This document shows positions 54,502 to 63,453 of a stretch of 64,000 bases of DNA, piece by piece. The stretch comes from Afipia massiliensis. GTDB lineage: Bacteria > Pseudomonadota > Alphaproteobacteria > Rhizobiales > Xanthobacteraceae. The stretch lies in assembly GCF_001006325.2 (NCBI RefSeq), contig NZ_LBIA02000001.1, forward strand, positions 620,001-684,000, written 5' to 3'. Numbering within the stretch: the stretch's first letter is position 1; each line of letters opens with the position of its first letter. The position numbers were made by a program, and so were the translations under genes. The notes under the pieces are model-generated. The model saw only the letters and a program-made list of their open reading frames with translations. It ran no database searches and had not been told where the DNA came from.

Positions 54502-55707
54502 TCAGCCGGGTTTCTTGAGCAGCGGACACCGCGATTTGGAAATCGGCTGGAATGCATCGTCGCCCTTCACGATACCGATCGTCTTGTAATAGTCGTACGG
54601 CGCTTTCGATTCGGCGGGAGCCTTCACCTGAAAGACATACATATCATGGACAAGACGCCCGTCTTCCCGAATACGGCCGTTGCGGATCACTGGGTCGTCG
54701 ATCTTGGCAGACCTCAGTTGCTTCAGCACTGCTGCCGTATCGTCGCTGCCCGCGGCCTGAACAGCTTTCAGGTAATTGAGAACAGCGGAATAGGTGCCCG
54801 CGGGGAGTGAACCGGGCATCGCATTTGTCTTTACCTTGAACTTCTGTGCAAAGGCGCGAGCGCGTTCATCCTGGTCCCAGTAAAACCCTTCCGTCAAATA
54901 GAGACCCTGGGCCAGATCCAGCCCCATGCCATGAACCGTGCTGAGATAGACCACCAGCGGCGCGATGTACTGCTTCGGCGTGATGCCATAGTCCCGCGCG
55001 GCCTTGATGGCGTTGACGGTGTCATTGTTCGAGTTGGCCAATGCGATGACCTGCGCCTTCGAAGCCTGTGCGGTCAGCATGAAGCTGGACATGTCGCTGA
55101 CGTTGAACGGATGCCGCACCGACCCCAGCATCTTGCCGCCGTTGCCGTTGATGAACTCAGACGCGTCCTTTTCAAGTGCGTGGCCGAACGAATAGTCCGT
55201 CGTGACGAAGTACCAGTCCTTGAGCCCCTTATCGATGAGGACCTTCGACGTTCCAGCAGCCAGCGCGTAGGTGTCATACATCCAGTGGATGCTGGTGGGC
55301 GTGCAGGCCTCGTTGGTAATAGCCGTTCCCGCGGGAGCGACGGCGATGGCAATCTTGTTCTTGTCCGCCGCGATCGGCAGCACCGCCAGAGCCGTGTTGG
55401 TCAGCCCCAGATCCACGAGAACATCGACCTTGTCGACATCGATCCACTGCCGCGCCACGCCCGCTGCGATGTCGGCCTTGTTGCCGGTATCGCCGAAGAT
55501 GACTTCGACGCTTTTGCCAAGCAGCTTGCCGCCGAACTCCTCAACCGCAATCTGAGCCGATGCGACGCTTCCCTTGCCGATGTCCGCTGCCGGACCACTG
55601 AGATCCGTGAGCACCCCGATCTTTATCTTTCCCTCACCGGCGACAGCGCCCTGCAAGAACAGCGAGCTGCATATCGCGACAGCGGTTCCCATCAAACGTT
55701 TGTTCAT
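54502..55707 (-). CDS. ABC transporter substrate-binding protein (LivK family)
   Basis: A 401-residue periplasmic binding protein of the branched-chain amino acid / amide type. The signal peptide ends near LQGAVAG and the domain begins KIKIGVLTDLSGPAADIGKGSVASAQIAVEEFGG. It ends at the far end of the minus-strand operon of the TetR, acyl-CoA ligase, isomerase and GST genes. It likely brings the compound to the pathway, or is shared with permease genes elsewhere, since none lies in the window. LivK-type proteins in Bradyrhizobium relatives often bind aromatic acids or amides. Confidence 0.92.
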   Translation of the reverse strand: MNKRLMGTAVAICSSLFLQGAVAGEGKIKIGVLTDLSGPAADIGKGSVASAQIAVEEFGGKLLGKSVEVIFGDTGNKADIAAGVARQWIDVDKVDVLVDLGLTNTALAVLPIAADKNKIAIAVAPAGTAITNEACTPTSIHWMYDTYALAAGTSKVLIDKGLKDWYFVTTDYSFGHALEKDASEFINGNGGKMLGSVRHPFNVSDMSSFMLTAQASKAQVIALANSNNDTVNAIKAARDYGITPKQYIAPLVVYLSTVHGMGLDLAQGLYLTEGFYWDQDERARAFAQKFKVKTNAMPGSLPAGTYSAVLNYLKAVQAAGSDDTAAVLKQLRSAKIDDPVIRNGRIREDGRLVHDMYVFQVKAPAESKAPYDYYKTIGIVKGDDAFQPISKSRCPLLKKPG

Positions 55708-55739
55708 TTTCGTCTCCCTTTTTGATCTTGATTTTCGAT

Positions 55740-56501
55740 TTATGCGACGCGGCGCGGCGGCATCGGCCGCTGGTTCAGCGGTATCGTCGGGTCGAGCGCG
55801 CTTCTTTCGTGGCCCGGCGGAATCGCTCCGTTAGAAAAGCCAAGCGAGTAGTCTGCATAGAGCTTGGCGTAATCTTCCATCGGCAAACTTGTGGCTTCGA
55901 CGGATGGATGGTCAGCCAACGCACGGCGCCAGCGCTCGACACGCTTCAAGCCATCCGGAGTTCTGAAACCCCAGAAATACTCATTCAGCTCGTAGCGTTG
56001 AAAGAACGGTGCATAGGTTAAGTCTGCCATTCCAAACTCCGCGAATGCGAAGTCTGCATCGGGACTGACGCGCGTGAGAAATCTCTCGAGCCATTCCCAG
56101 TCCTTCCTGGCGGCCGCTTCAATACGCTCGCGTCTGACCGGGTCCTGCTCCATCAGCACGCGGTAGAGATTGGTCGTGAACTGCGTGTTGCAGAAATCGA
56201 TCAGAATGCGCGACTGCGCCTTCAAGTATGGATCGGAAGGAAAAACGGCCCGATCCGGAAAGACATCTTCCAGGTACTCACTGATCACGCTGGATTCGTT
56301 CAATGCCCGCCCGTCATGGACCAGCGCAGGCACCTTCCCTGCCGGGTTGATGTCCAGGAACCACGAAGGCCTCGGTTTGGAGAGATCGAGTTCGACCAGA
56401 TCCGCCTGCAATCCCTTCAGGTGGAGCAGAATGCGGGTGCGCTGCGCATATGGACACGCCGCAACACTGTAGATCGTGAGTGCAGCCTTCGAATCGTTCA
56501 A
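55740..56501 (-). CDS. Glutathione S-transferase family protein
   Basis: A 253-residue protein with an N-terminal thioredoxin-like domain (IYSVAACPYAQRTRILLHLKGLQ, PAGKVPALVHDGRALNESSVISEYLED) and a C-terminal helical domain. The CPYAQR motif suggests an Omega- or Cys-type catalytic centre with Cys near residue 17, as in glutathione-dependent reductases. It overlaps the isomerase gene by four bases. In a ring-degradation setting it may open an epoxide, remove a leaving group or isomerise a product. The specific step is not evident. Confidence 0.9.
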   Translation of the reverse strand: MNDSKAALTIYSVAACPYAQRTRILLHLKGLQADLVELDLSKPRPSWFLDINPAGKVPALVHDGRALNESSVISEYLEDVFPDRAVFPSDPYLKAQSRILIDFCNTQFTTNLYRVLMEQDPVRRERIEAAARKDWEWLERFLTRVSPDADFAFAEFGMADLTYAPFFQRYELNEYFWGFRTPDGLKRVERWRRALADHPSVEATSLPMEDYAKLYADYSLGFSNGAIPPGHERSALDPTIPLNQRPMPPRRVA

Positions 56502-57124
56502 CGCGACACCGCCATGCTCGGAGGGGAAATGCCCCTGGCGCGCTGTTCGAGCCTTCGCGTCAGCATATCGACACGGTCGCCGCCCCAGAACAATTCACCG
56601 TCCAGCAACATGCTCGGTACGCCGAACACCCCAAGGCTCTCCGCTTCCGTCGTGATTGCATCGACTTCTTTTTGCGCCGGGCCGTTCGCATAGGCTTCAA
56701 AGGCATCGGCGGAGCCGCCGAGCTTCTCGATGACGACCTTCATCTGATCGAGAACATCGAGATCGAGCTGGTGCGTCCAGAACATCTCGAACACCGTGTC
56801 GTGGTAGGCGCGAAAGAATCCGTTCCGCTGCGCGAACAGCATGCCGGCGCTCGCATAGGTCGCGTCGTAAATCCGCTTCGGCCCCTTCAGAACCAGGCCT
56901 TGCTCGTTGGCAAAGCGCCGCGCATCCATATACGCATACCTGACCTTGCGCCAGTAATGCGGCGACCGGTCATCGACCGACCCCAGGTACTCAGCGATGC
57001 GCAACGTGTATGGCAGCCACTCGAGTTCGACGTCGTGCGATTTCTCAAGATCAAACAGAGGCTTGTTTGCAACATAGGCATATGGACTTTTGTAATCGGT
57101 ATAGACACGCACACGCGTTTTCAT
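56498..57124 (-). CDS. 2-hydroxychromene-2-carboxylate isomerase-like (DsbA-fold) protein
   Basis: A 208-residue protein of the DsbA/HCCA-isomerase superfamily (kappa GST-like). It begins RVRVYTDYKSPYAYVANKPLFDLE, with the SPYAY turn in place of a CxxC pair, and ends GVFGVPSMLLDGELFWGGDRVDML. Known members isomerise 2-hydroxychromene-2-carboxylate in naphthalene breakdown with glutathione. Many relatives serve other steps. The ATG at 57124 is preferred over the TTG at 57142. It is translationally linked with the GST gene downstream, so a glutathione-dependent pair is plausible. Confidence 0.88.
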   Translation of the reverse strand: MKTRVRVYTDYKSPYAYVANKPLFDLEKSHDVELEWLPYTLRIAEYLGSVDDRSPHYWRKVRYAYMDARRFANEQGLVLKGPKRIYDATYASAGMLFAQRNGFFRAYHDTVFEMFWTHQLDLDVLDQMKVVIEKLGGSADAFEAYANGPAQKEVDAITTEAESLGVFGVPSMLLDGELFWGGDRVDMLTRRLEQRARGISPPSMAVSR

Positions 57125-57142
57125 CGTTTCATTCACCTTCAA

Positions 57143-58777
57143 CTAGAGAGATTTGATTCTTGCTGGCGCCGTCGCTTCGCGATCCCACGTATCGGCCGTG
57201 GTGCCTTGTTCGCGCAGGACGTGCTTCTGGACCTTCTCGGTCGGCGTTTTCGGAAGTTCCTCCACGATCCGCACGTAACGAGGAATCATGTGATGCGGCA
57301 GCCGCGCGTGGAGAAACTCAACGATTGCCGGCGGCTCGATTAAACGGCCGGCAACCGGCGCGACGACCACCAGCACTTCATCTTCGGTGAATTCGCTCGG
57401 AACGGGGACGGCCGCGGCTTCACGGATATCGGGATGCGCCAGCAACTCGACTTCGATTTCATACGACGAGATGTTTTCTCCGCGACGGCGGATCGTGTCC
57501 TTGAGGCGATCGACAAAGAAGAAATCGCCATCGCCGTCGCAGATGAAGGCATCACCGGTGTGAAACCATCCGTTGCGCCAGGCATCGGCGGTAGCCTGTG
57601 GATTGCCGTTGTACCCGTGATTCATCGCCCACGGCTGCTCGGTCCTGACAACAAGCTGACCCACCGTGCCTCTCGGCACCTCGCAGTCGTTTTCATCCAC
57701 GAGCCGGACTTCCACGCCAGGCCGTGGACGGCCGCAGGTGCTCGGCTTGACGGGATTTGCACCCGACAGAAGCGGCGTGCTGATCTCCGTCATGTTGAAC
57801 AACGTGAAAACTTCAACGCCAAATCTCTTCTGGAAATCCGGTCCGCTTTGGCCAAGCGGAACGATAAAGACCATGCGCAAAGGATGGTCCTTGTCGTCGC
57901 GCTGAGGCGGTGACTTGAGAAGAAAAGTCGCCATCGCCCCCAGCAGGAAAACCACGTTCACCTTCATGTCGCGAACGGTTTGCCAGAACGTACCGGTCTT
58001 GAACGCCGGCACGACCGCGATCGAACTCCCGGTGCAAAGACAGGTGCTGGCGACGAAGGCACCGCCGATATGAAAGATCGGCATATGCAGCAGATGGCGA
58101 TCACCAGCCCGCGTACAGGTCCATGTCTCGGGACTCATCGCCGAATAGCTGTGCATGTACGAGGACAGCACACCCTTTGACCGGCCGGTTGTTCCAGACG
58201 TGTAGATGATCGATTGAGTATGCCATGGCTCGATCGGATCGCCCGGCTCCGGCAGGGTATCCGGATTGCCATCGAGATGGCTTATCGGCAGCACCGTCCG
58301 GCCTGAGCAAGCGAAATCGTCCGGCACGCTGCCGGACGAGAAGATCGTGTTCAACGCGGGAGCATTCAGAGCTGCGACCTGACCGAGCAGATCCTCATGC
58401 ACAACCGCAAATGTCGCAGCGGAATCGGCGAAGACATGTTCGAGAAGATTGCCCTTCAATGCAGGATTGATGGGAACAAACACCGCGCCGAGATAGCTCG
58501 CTGCAAACAGCGCCAGCACGCCAAGCGGTCCGTTCGGCATCATGATAATGACGCGGTCGCCCTGCTTCACGCCTGCGGCGTGGAATCCAGCCGCGCAGGT
58601 TCGTACCCGCCGCCGAAGCTCCCGAAAAGTCCATTCCGTTCCGTCTTGAAATACAGCATACACCGCGTCGCCGCACTCCGAAGCGTGACGGTCGAGAGCG
58701 TAGCGCAGAACGCAGGTTTCCCGCGGCAGAACGCCTGCCGGTCCAACACCTCTCGATGAGTTGTTGCTACCCTCCAT
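57143..58777 (-). CDS. Acyl-CoA ligase (AMP-binding)
   Basis: A 544-residue ANL-superfamily enzyme that activates a carboxylic acid with ATP and CoA. P-loop-like motif IIYTSGTTGRSKGVLSS is near residue 190. Aspartate hinge FHTGDAFICDGDGDFFFVDRLKDTIRRRGENIS is near residue 420, and the C-terminal Lys is in TPTEKVQKHVL. The family resembles crotonobetaine/carnitine and short-chain acyl-CoA ligases. It begins one base after the TetR stop, in an operon with isomerase, GST and LivK genes. It likely makes the CoA ester of the acid released by the pathway. Confidence 0.92.
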   Translation of the reverse strand: MEGSNNSSRGVGPAGVLPRETCVLRYALDRHASECGDAVYAVFQDGTEWTFRELRRRVRTCAAGFHAAGVKQGDRVIIMMPNGPLGVLALFAASYLGAVFVPINPALKGNLLEHVFADSAATFAVVHEDLLGQVAALNAPALNTIFSSGSVPDDFACSGRTVLPISHLDGNPDTLPEPGDPIEPWHTQSIIYTSGTTGRSKGVLSSYMHSYSAMSPETWTCTRAGDRHLLHMPIFHIGGAFVASTCLCTGSSIAVVPAFKTGTFWQTVRDMKVNVVFLLGAMATFLLKSPPQRDDKDHPLRMVFIVPLGQSGPDFQKRFGVEVFTLFNMTEISTPLLSGANPVKPSTCGRPRPGVEVRLVDENDCEVPRGTVGQLVVRTEQPWAMNHGYNGNPQATADAWRNGWFHTGDAFICDGDGDFFFVDRLKDTIRRRGENISSYEIEVELLAHPDIREAAAVPVPSEFTEDEVLVVVAPVAGRLIEPPAIVEFLHARLPHHMIPRYVRIVEELPKTPTEKVQKHVLREQGTTADTWDREATAPARIKSL

Positions 58778-58778
58778 G

Positions 58779-59456
58779 TCAGCCCCGCGGCCGTCGCGCA
58801 GACGTCTTGCCCTTGGACGAGGACCGGACGTTCGGATTGGCCGTCAGCATCGCCGCGACGTTGTCGCGCAGTGTCAGGCGGAATCTCGAAATGGCGTCTC
58901 CCAGATCGACCCGCAGCATCCGGTCGATGGTCGGAGCCGCGGCGCTAAAATGCGTGATGGCGCCGAGTGTGTAGTAGACGAATAATTCCGCATCGAACTG
59001 CCGGAGCGCACCGGACTTCTGGCCACTGCGGATCTGCCCAACATAGCTCGCGATCAGCGACAACAGATGCATCCGCCGCGCGCGTGAAACGCGGGTCCGG
59101 TTTTCCATCAGTTCGCGCAAAAGCAACTGCGCGAGATGCTGCTGATCGAAACTCCAGTCGAGAAAACGCTCAAACATCCGAACCACCGTCTCGATCGAGG
59201 CGGGCTCGGAAATCTCCATAATGTAACTATCGAGGCTTTTGGCGAGGCGCTCGAGCACCAGCCCGTAAAGTCGTTCTTTCGTTCCAAAATGATGAATGAG
59301 TGCCGCGCTGGTAATTCCCACCGCAGCGGATACCTCACGCAAACTCGTGCCTTCAAAGCCACGGACGGCAAACAGTTCTTCGGCAGCCGCGAGACATCGG
59401 AGGTCCGTGTCCTTCACGTGCTTAGGTCGTCCTAGCTTCGGAATGGCCGTCGGCAT
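58779..59456 (-). CDS. TetR-family regulator of the ligase operon
   Basis: A 225-residue regulator. The helix-turn-helix spans residues about 18-62 (RCLAAAEELFAVRGFEGTSLREVSAAVGITSAALIHHFGTKERLY). The C-terminal ligand domain is of the TetR_C type seen in fatty-acid and aromatic regulators. It is the first gene of the operon, and its upstream gap has a candidate palindrome at 59472-59491. Self-control of the whole operon is inferred. The ligand could be an acyl-CoA, as with other TetR proteins that adjoin acyl-CoA ligases. Confidence 0.9.
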   Translation of the reverse strand: MPTAIPKLGRPKHVKDTDLRCLAAAEELFAVRGFEGTSLREVSAAVGITSAALIHHFGTKERLYGLVLERLAKSLDSYIMEISEPASIETVVRMFERFLDWSFDQQHLAQLLLRELMENRTRVSRARRMHLLSLIASYVGQIRSGQKSGALRQFDAELFVYYTLGAITHFSAAAPTIDRMLRVDLGDAISRFRLTLRDNVAAMLTANPNVRSSSKGKTSARRPRG

Positions 59457-59471
59457 CGCAGCCTCATATAA

Positions 59472-59491
59472 TTAAACGAGTGCTTAGTTAA
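59472..59491. promoter_or_regulatory. Imperfect palindrome, candidate TetR site
   Basis: TTAAACGAGTGCTTAGTTAA has outer TTAA ends (59472-59475 and 59488-59491) and a partial inner symmetry, AACGAG against CTTAGTT. It lies 16 bases upstream of the TetR start, where self-control would be expected. Confidence 0.5.
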
Positions 59492-59585
59492 TATTCGCCC
59501 ACGAATGCTCCGTCAACTGGGGAACCGGCGATCTTTGCTGAAACATGACTTTCACGCCGCCGCTGACAGCTCGAAGCGGGCCTGT

Positions 59586-60500
59586 TCAGCGCTGTCTGCG
59601 CTTCCACGGAGGCGGATTGGAGAAAGTGCTGTCGAGGAAATCAAGAAACGCGCGCACACGAGAACTGAGGTGCCGCCGGCTTTGATACACCGCATAGATT
59701 GGATCTTCGTCCGGACATTGATGGCGCGGAAAAAACTCGATCAGTTGACCGCTCCTCAGATCGTCGGCGATCTGCATCTCCGTGAGCCGAACAATACCAA
59801 CCCCTGCCCGAGCCAATTCCCGCACCATCGATGCCTGGTTGGTCACAATGTTACCCTGCACCGGCAACTGTCTCGATGAGCGGACGCCGTCTTTGACGAA
59901 CCAGGTGCTGGCGCTGATGCTGGGTAGAAAATTGATGCAGTTGCGGTGCACAAGATCATTCGGATGTGTAGGCTTGCCATGCTCGGCGATGTAAGCCGGC
60001 GATGCACAGATCACCCATCGCGTGCTCGAAAAGCGTCGTGCGACGTATGACGAATCCTTCAGATGTCCGACATGGATTGCAACGTCCATCCCGTCGTCGA
60101 GAAGATTACCGGGATCGATCCGGAGCTGGATTTCGACCTGAAGCGCCGGGTGGAGGCGACAAAATGCTGGCATCTGCGGCGCCAAAGCAGCGGTCGCGAA
60201 GATGGGAATACACCTCACACGCAAAGTATCTTGTATGGCTTTGTTGGCGAACGCCGCCGCATCCGCCGCTTCCACGGCCTCGATTGCGTCTATTGCAGCG
60301 CGGTAGAACGCTTCGCCTTCGGGCGTGAGCACATTCTCCCGGTGGGTGCGTCGAAAGAGAAGAACACCCAACCGATCCTCGATGCGCGCGATCAATTTGC
60401 TGACCGCCGACGGCGTCAGCGCCAGGTTGCGAGCCGCCGCCGTGAAACTCCCGTCTTCGACGGATCTCACGAATGCAGTCATTTCAGCGAAACGGTTCAT
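59586..60500 (-). CDS. LysR-family regulator, divergent from the monooxygenase
   Basis: A 304-residue LysR-type regulator. The winged helix-turn-helix is at residues 5-65 (MTAFVRSVEDGSFTAAARNLALTPSAVSKLIARIEDRLG) and the periplasmic-binding-protein-like effector domain follows. ATG at 60500 is chosen for the family start; the frame extends to 60608 without support. Closely divergent genes of this type usually control one another, here the Baeyer-Villiger monooxygenase. The effector is probably a substrate or product of that pathway. Confidence 0.92.
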   Translation of the reverse strand: MNRFAEMTAFVRSVEDGSFTAAARNLALTPSAVSKLIARIEDRLGVLLFRRTHRENVLTPEGEAFYRAAIDAIEAVEAADAAAFANKAIQDTLRVRCIPIFATAALAPQMPAFCRLHPALQVEIQLRIDPGNLLDDGMDVAIHVGHLKDSSYVARRFSSTRWVICASPAYIAEHGKPTHPNDLVHRNCINFLPSISASTWFVKDGVRSSRQLPVQGNIVTNQASMVRELARAGVGIVRLTEMQIADDLRSGQLIEFFPRHQCPDEDPIYAVYQSRRHLSSRVRAFLDFLDSTFSNPPPWKRRQR

Positions 60501-60516
60501 TTTCAAACATGACCAT

Positions 60517-60537
60517 AATTCACATCGGTTGTGAATT
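60517..60537. promoter_or_regulatory. Inverted repeat, candidate LysR site
   Basis: AATTCACA (60517-60524) and TGTGAATT (60530-60537) form a perfect eight-base inverted repeat around five bases, just upstream of the LysR start and 157 bases from the monooxygenase start. The spacing gives T-N13-A in place of the usual T-N11-A. Confidence 0.6.
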
Positions 60538-60693
60538 TTAGGAAATGGAATGCACCCACGCAAGACGCTAGCGTGGACGTACCGCGCGAGAACGGGTTGA
60601 ATGGTCACGGGACCTGTTCTGGCAATAAAACAAGAAACGCATGGTCATGGGACGTCGCATCGGTTTTGCGCGCCCCTGAGGGAGGAGCAGATA

Positions 60694-62331
60694 TTGCCGG
60701 TCGAATCGACGATTCCCACTACCATCCATCGGTCGGAAAGATCGTATGATGCCATCATCATCGGCGCGGGCTTCTCGGGGCTCTATCAACTGCACAAGTT
60801 GCGCGACGAACTCGGCCTGAACGTCCGCTTGCTGGAGCAAGGCGGCGGCATCGGCGGAACGTGGTATTGGAACCGTTATCCGGGCGCACGCTGTGACAGC
60901 GAGAGCTATTACTATTGCTACTCCTTTTCGAAAGAGATCGAACAGGAATGGGAATGGACTGAGCGCTATCCCGAGCACTGGGAAATCCGCAAGTACCTGA
61001 ACTTCGTTGCCGACAAGCTCGACCTGAAACGCGATGTCCAACTCGATACCAAGGTGACGCATGCGCGTTTTGACGATGCGACGAGCCGCTGGATCGTGGA
61101 GACAGAAGGTGGCGAGACCTTTATGGCTCCCTTCCTCATTACAGCCGTCGGGTGCCTCTCGACTGCGAACGTGCCCAAACTTAAAGGCTTAGAGACGTTC
61201 GGAGGCCAGTGGTATCATACCGGCGCATGGCCGCACGAAGGTGTCGACTTCACTGGAAAGCGCGTCGGCCAGATCGGCACCGGATCGACTGGCATCCAGG
61301 CTGCACCTGTCATCGCTGCTGCAGCACAGCATCTGACGATTTTTCAGCGCACCGCGAACTATAGCGTTCCGGCCCGCAATGGCCCGCTCTCCGCTGAGGA
61401 CCAGCGTTCGGTTAAAGCGAATTATCCCGAGATCTGGCAAAAGGCCCGCTCTGGAACAAATGGCCATCCGTTCGACATCTCGCAGCAGTCCGCCATGTCG
61501 GTTTCGGATGCCGAACGAAACGTAGCTTACGAGAAGGCCTGGCAAACAGGCGGGCTTCGTTTTCGTGCCGCATTCAGCGACGTCCTGACGAATGCGGCAG
61601 CAAACGAAACTGCTTCCGATTTCATCCGCGAGAAGATCCGCGAGGTCGTGACAGATCCCGACGTGGCGGAGCGCCTGACGCCGCGCGACCACGGATTCGC
61701 GACGAAGCGCCCGCCGATCGACACGGAGTATTTCGAGACGTTCAATAGAGACAACGTCTTGCTGGTCGATCTCAAGACGGAGCCTATCGTCGAAATCACA
61801 AAGAACGGCATCAAGACCAGCGCAGGCGAATACGAACTCGACATCATTGTGTTCGCGACAGGGTTCGATGCGCTGACAGGCCCTCTTCTCGCCCTCAACA
61901 TCTCAGGCTCGAGCGATCAACCGCTCAGCAAAGCCTGGGCTTCCGGGCCGCGCACCTATCTCGGCCTCCAGACACCCGGCTTCCCCAACCTCTTCACAAT
62001 CACCGGCCCGGGCAGTCCGTCTGTACTCTGCAACATGCCCGTCGCGATTGAGCAACACGTCGACTGGATCACTGACTGCATCCGGCATCTGCGCGAGAAG
62101 GATCTCGCCCGCATCGAGGCACTGCCGGACGCCGCGGAGAAATGGGTCGAGCATGTCAACGACGCCGCCAACGCGACGCTGCTTCCGATGGCGAGCAGCT
62201 CCTGGTATCTCGGCGCGAACGTGCCCGGGAAGCCGCGCGTGTTCATGCCTTACGCAGGCGGTTTCGCGCGCTACACGAACATCTGCAACGAGGTTGCAGG
62301 CGCTGGCTACAAGGGGTTCGACATCCGGTGA
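60694..62331 (+). CDS. Baeyer-Villiger monooxygenase (flavin-containing)
   Basis: A 545-residue FAD/NADPH enzyme that inserts an oxygen beside a ketone to give an ester or lactone. The first Rossmann motif is IIIGAGFSGLYQ at the N-terminus and the second is GQIGTGSTGIQ. The type I Baeyer-Villiger signature FxGxxxHxxxWP is exact, FGGQWYHTGAWP at residues 169-180. The start is taken as the TTG at 60694, since GGGAGGAG ends six bases upstream; the ATG/GTG codons further out have no such site. It is followed by an esterase, as expected for ester hydrolysis. Confidence 0.93.
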   Translation: MPVESTIPTTIHRSERSYDAIIIGAGFSGLYQLHKLRDELGLNVRLLEQGGGIGGTWYWNRYPGARCDSESYYYCYSFSKEIEQEWEWTERYPEHWEIRKYLNFVADKLDLKRDVQLDTKVTHARFDDATSRWIVETEGGETFMAPFLITAVGCLSTANVPKLKGLETFGGQWYHTGAWPHEGVDFTGKRVGQIGTGSTGIQAAPVIAAAAQHLTIFQRTANYSVPARNGPLSAEDQRSVKANYPEIWQKARSGTNGHPFDISQQSAMSVSDAERNVAYEKAWQTGGLRFRAAFSDVLTNAAANETASDFIREKIREVVTDPDVAERLTPRDHGFATKRPPIDTEYFETFNRDNVLLVDLKTEPIVEITKNGIKTSAGEYELDIIVFATGFDALTGPLLALNISGSSDQPLSKAWASGPRTYLGLQTPGFPNLFTITGPGSPSVLCNMPVAIEQHVDWITDCIRHLREKDLARIEALPDAAEKWVEHVNDAANATLLPMASSSWYLGANVPGKPRVFMPYAGGFARYTNICNEVAGAGYKGFDIR

Positions 62332-62422
62332 GGCTGGTCCAATGGAGTCTGGATTCCGTTAGCAGTGTTGCCGCGATGTCAGAATTGATAGAGCCTGCAT
62401 AAGGGCTTGAGTGGGAGAAACG

Positions 62423-63403
62423 ATGATCGCGCCACATCCTGACGTCCTTGCCATGATCGCCGCAGGTCGCGCGGCCGGCAGTCTGCCTTTCGAGGCAATG
62501 GCGCCCGAGCAGGCACGACAGGCTTATGCGGCTCGCCGGCCGCTGGTGCAGGAGCCGCCCGATCAGGTCGCCGAACTTAGAAACGTCACCATCAACGGCC
62601 CAGGCGGCCCGCTTCCCTTGCGACTCTATCGCGGCGCAGGCACGGATCCGGACGCAATTCTCCCTTGCCTGATCTATCTGCACGGCGGCGGCTGGGTTCT
62701 CGGCAATCTCGATTCCCATGATGGAATTTGTTGCCGGCTCGCCAACGAGGCTCAGTGCTGCGTCGTTGCGGTCGATTACCGCCTCGCTCCTGAACATCGC
62801 TTCCCCGCGGCCGTCGAGGACTGCGCGGCCGCACTCAACTATATCTCGCAACAGGCAAAGACGCTCCGCATCGATCCTTCGCGGATCGCCGTTGGCGGCG
62901 ACAGCGCCGGCGGCAACCTCGCCGCCGTATTGTCTCTGATGGCGCGGGACGGACAACTGCCGCAAGTGCTCCACCAGGTCCTGCTCTATCCCGCAGTCGA
63001 TCTCAGTGTCGAGGGAGAGAGCTACAAAGCGACCACGGCTGGGATGACGATTACGCCGGCAACAATGCGCTATTTCATCGACCACTATGCGCCGGACCCG
63101 GCAAGCCGCGAAGACTGGCGCTCATCGCCCCTCAAGTCTTCCTCGCTTGCCGGAGCGCCATCGGCGCTGGTCATGACGTGCGGACACGATCCGTTGCGCG
63201 AGGAAGGGCGAGCCTATGCTCGACGCCTCGAACAAGAAGGCGTGCCGGTGACAACGCTACATATGAGTGCGCATACTCATGGCATGCTGACCTTGAGCAA
63301 GGTGATTTCAGCAAGCGCGGGAGTTCTCGCATTCATCGGTGCTCATCTTCGCGACGTGTTCAACGTCGCCCATCAGAACGTACGAGGTGTTGACCAAGCG
63401 TGA
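62423..63403 (+). CDS. Alpha/beta hydrolase of the hormone-sensitive lipase family
   Basis: A 326-residue esterase with HGGGWVLGN (oxyanion hole) near residue 84, GDSAGGN (nucleophile) near residue 155, the Asp in CGHDPLREEG and His in HTHGML near the C-terminus. It acts on short esters in the cytoplasm. The ATG at 62423 follows GGGAG by about six bases. It probably hydrolyses the ester or lactone formed by the monooxygenase 92 bases upstream, to an alcohol and an acid. The acid could then be a substrate of the acyl-CoA ligase at 57143. Confidence 0.93.
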   Translation: MIAPHPDVLAMIAAGRAAGSLPFEAMAPEQARQAYAARRPLVQEPPDQVAELRNVTINGPGGPLPLRLYRGAGTDPDAILPCLIYLHGGGWVLGNLDSHDGICCRLANEAQCCVVAVDYRLAPEHRFPAAVEDCAAALNYISQQAKTLRIDPSRIAVGGDSAGGNLAAVLSLMARDGQLPQVLHQVLLYPAVDLSVEGESYKATTAGMTITPATMRYFIDHYAPDPASREDWRSSPLKSSSLAGAPSALVMTCGHDPLREEGRAYARRLEQEGVPVTTLHMSAHTHGMLTLSKVISASAGVLAFIGAHLRDVFNVAHQNVRGVDQA

Positions 63404-63453
63404 AACGACAGACCAAGCTAACTTGGTCAATAAAACAAAAAGGGAGGGATACA

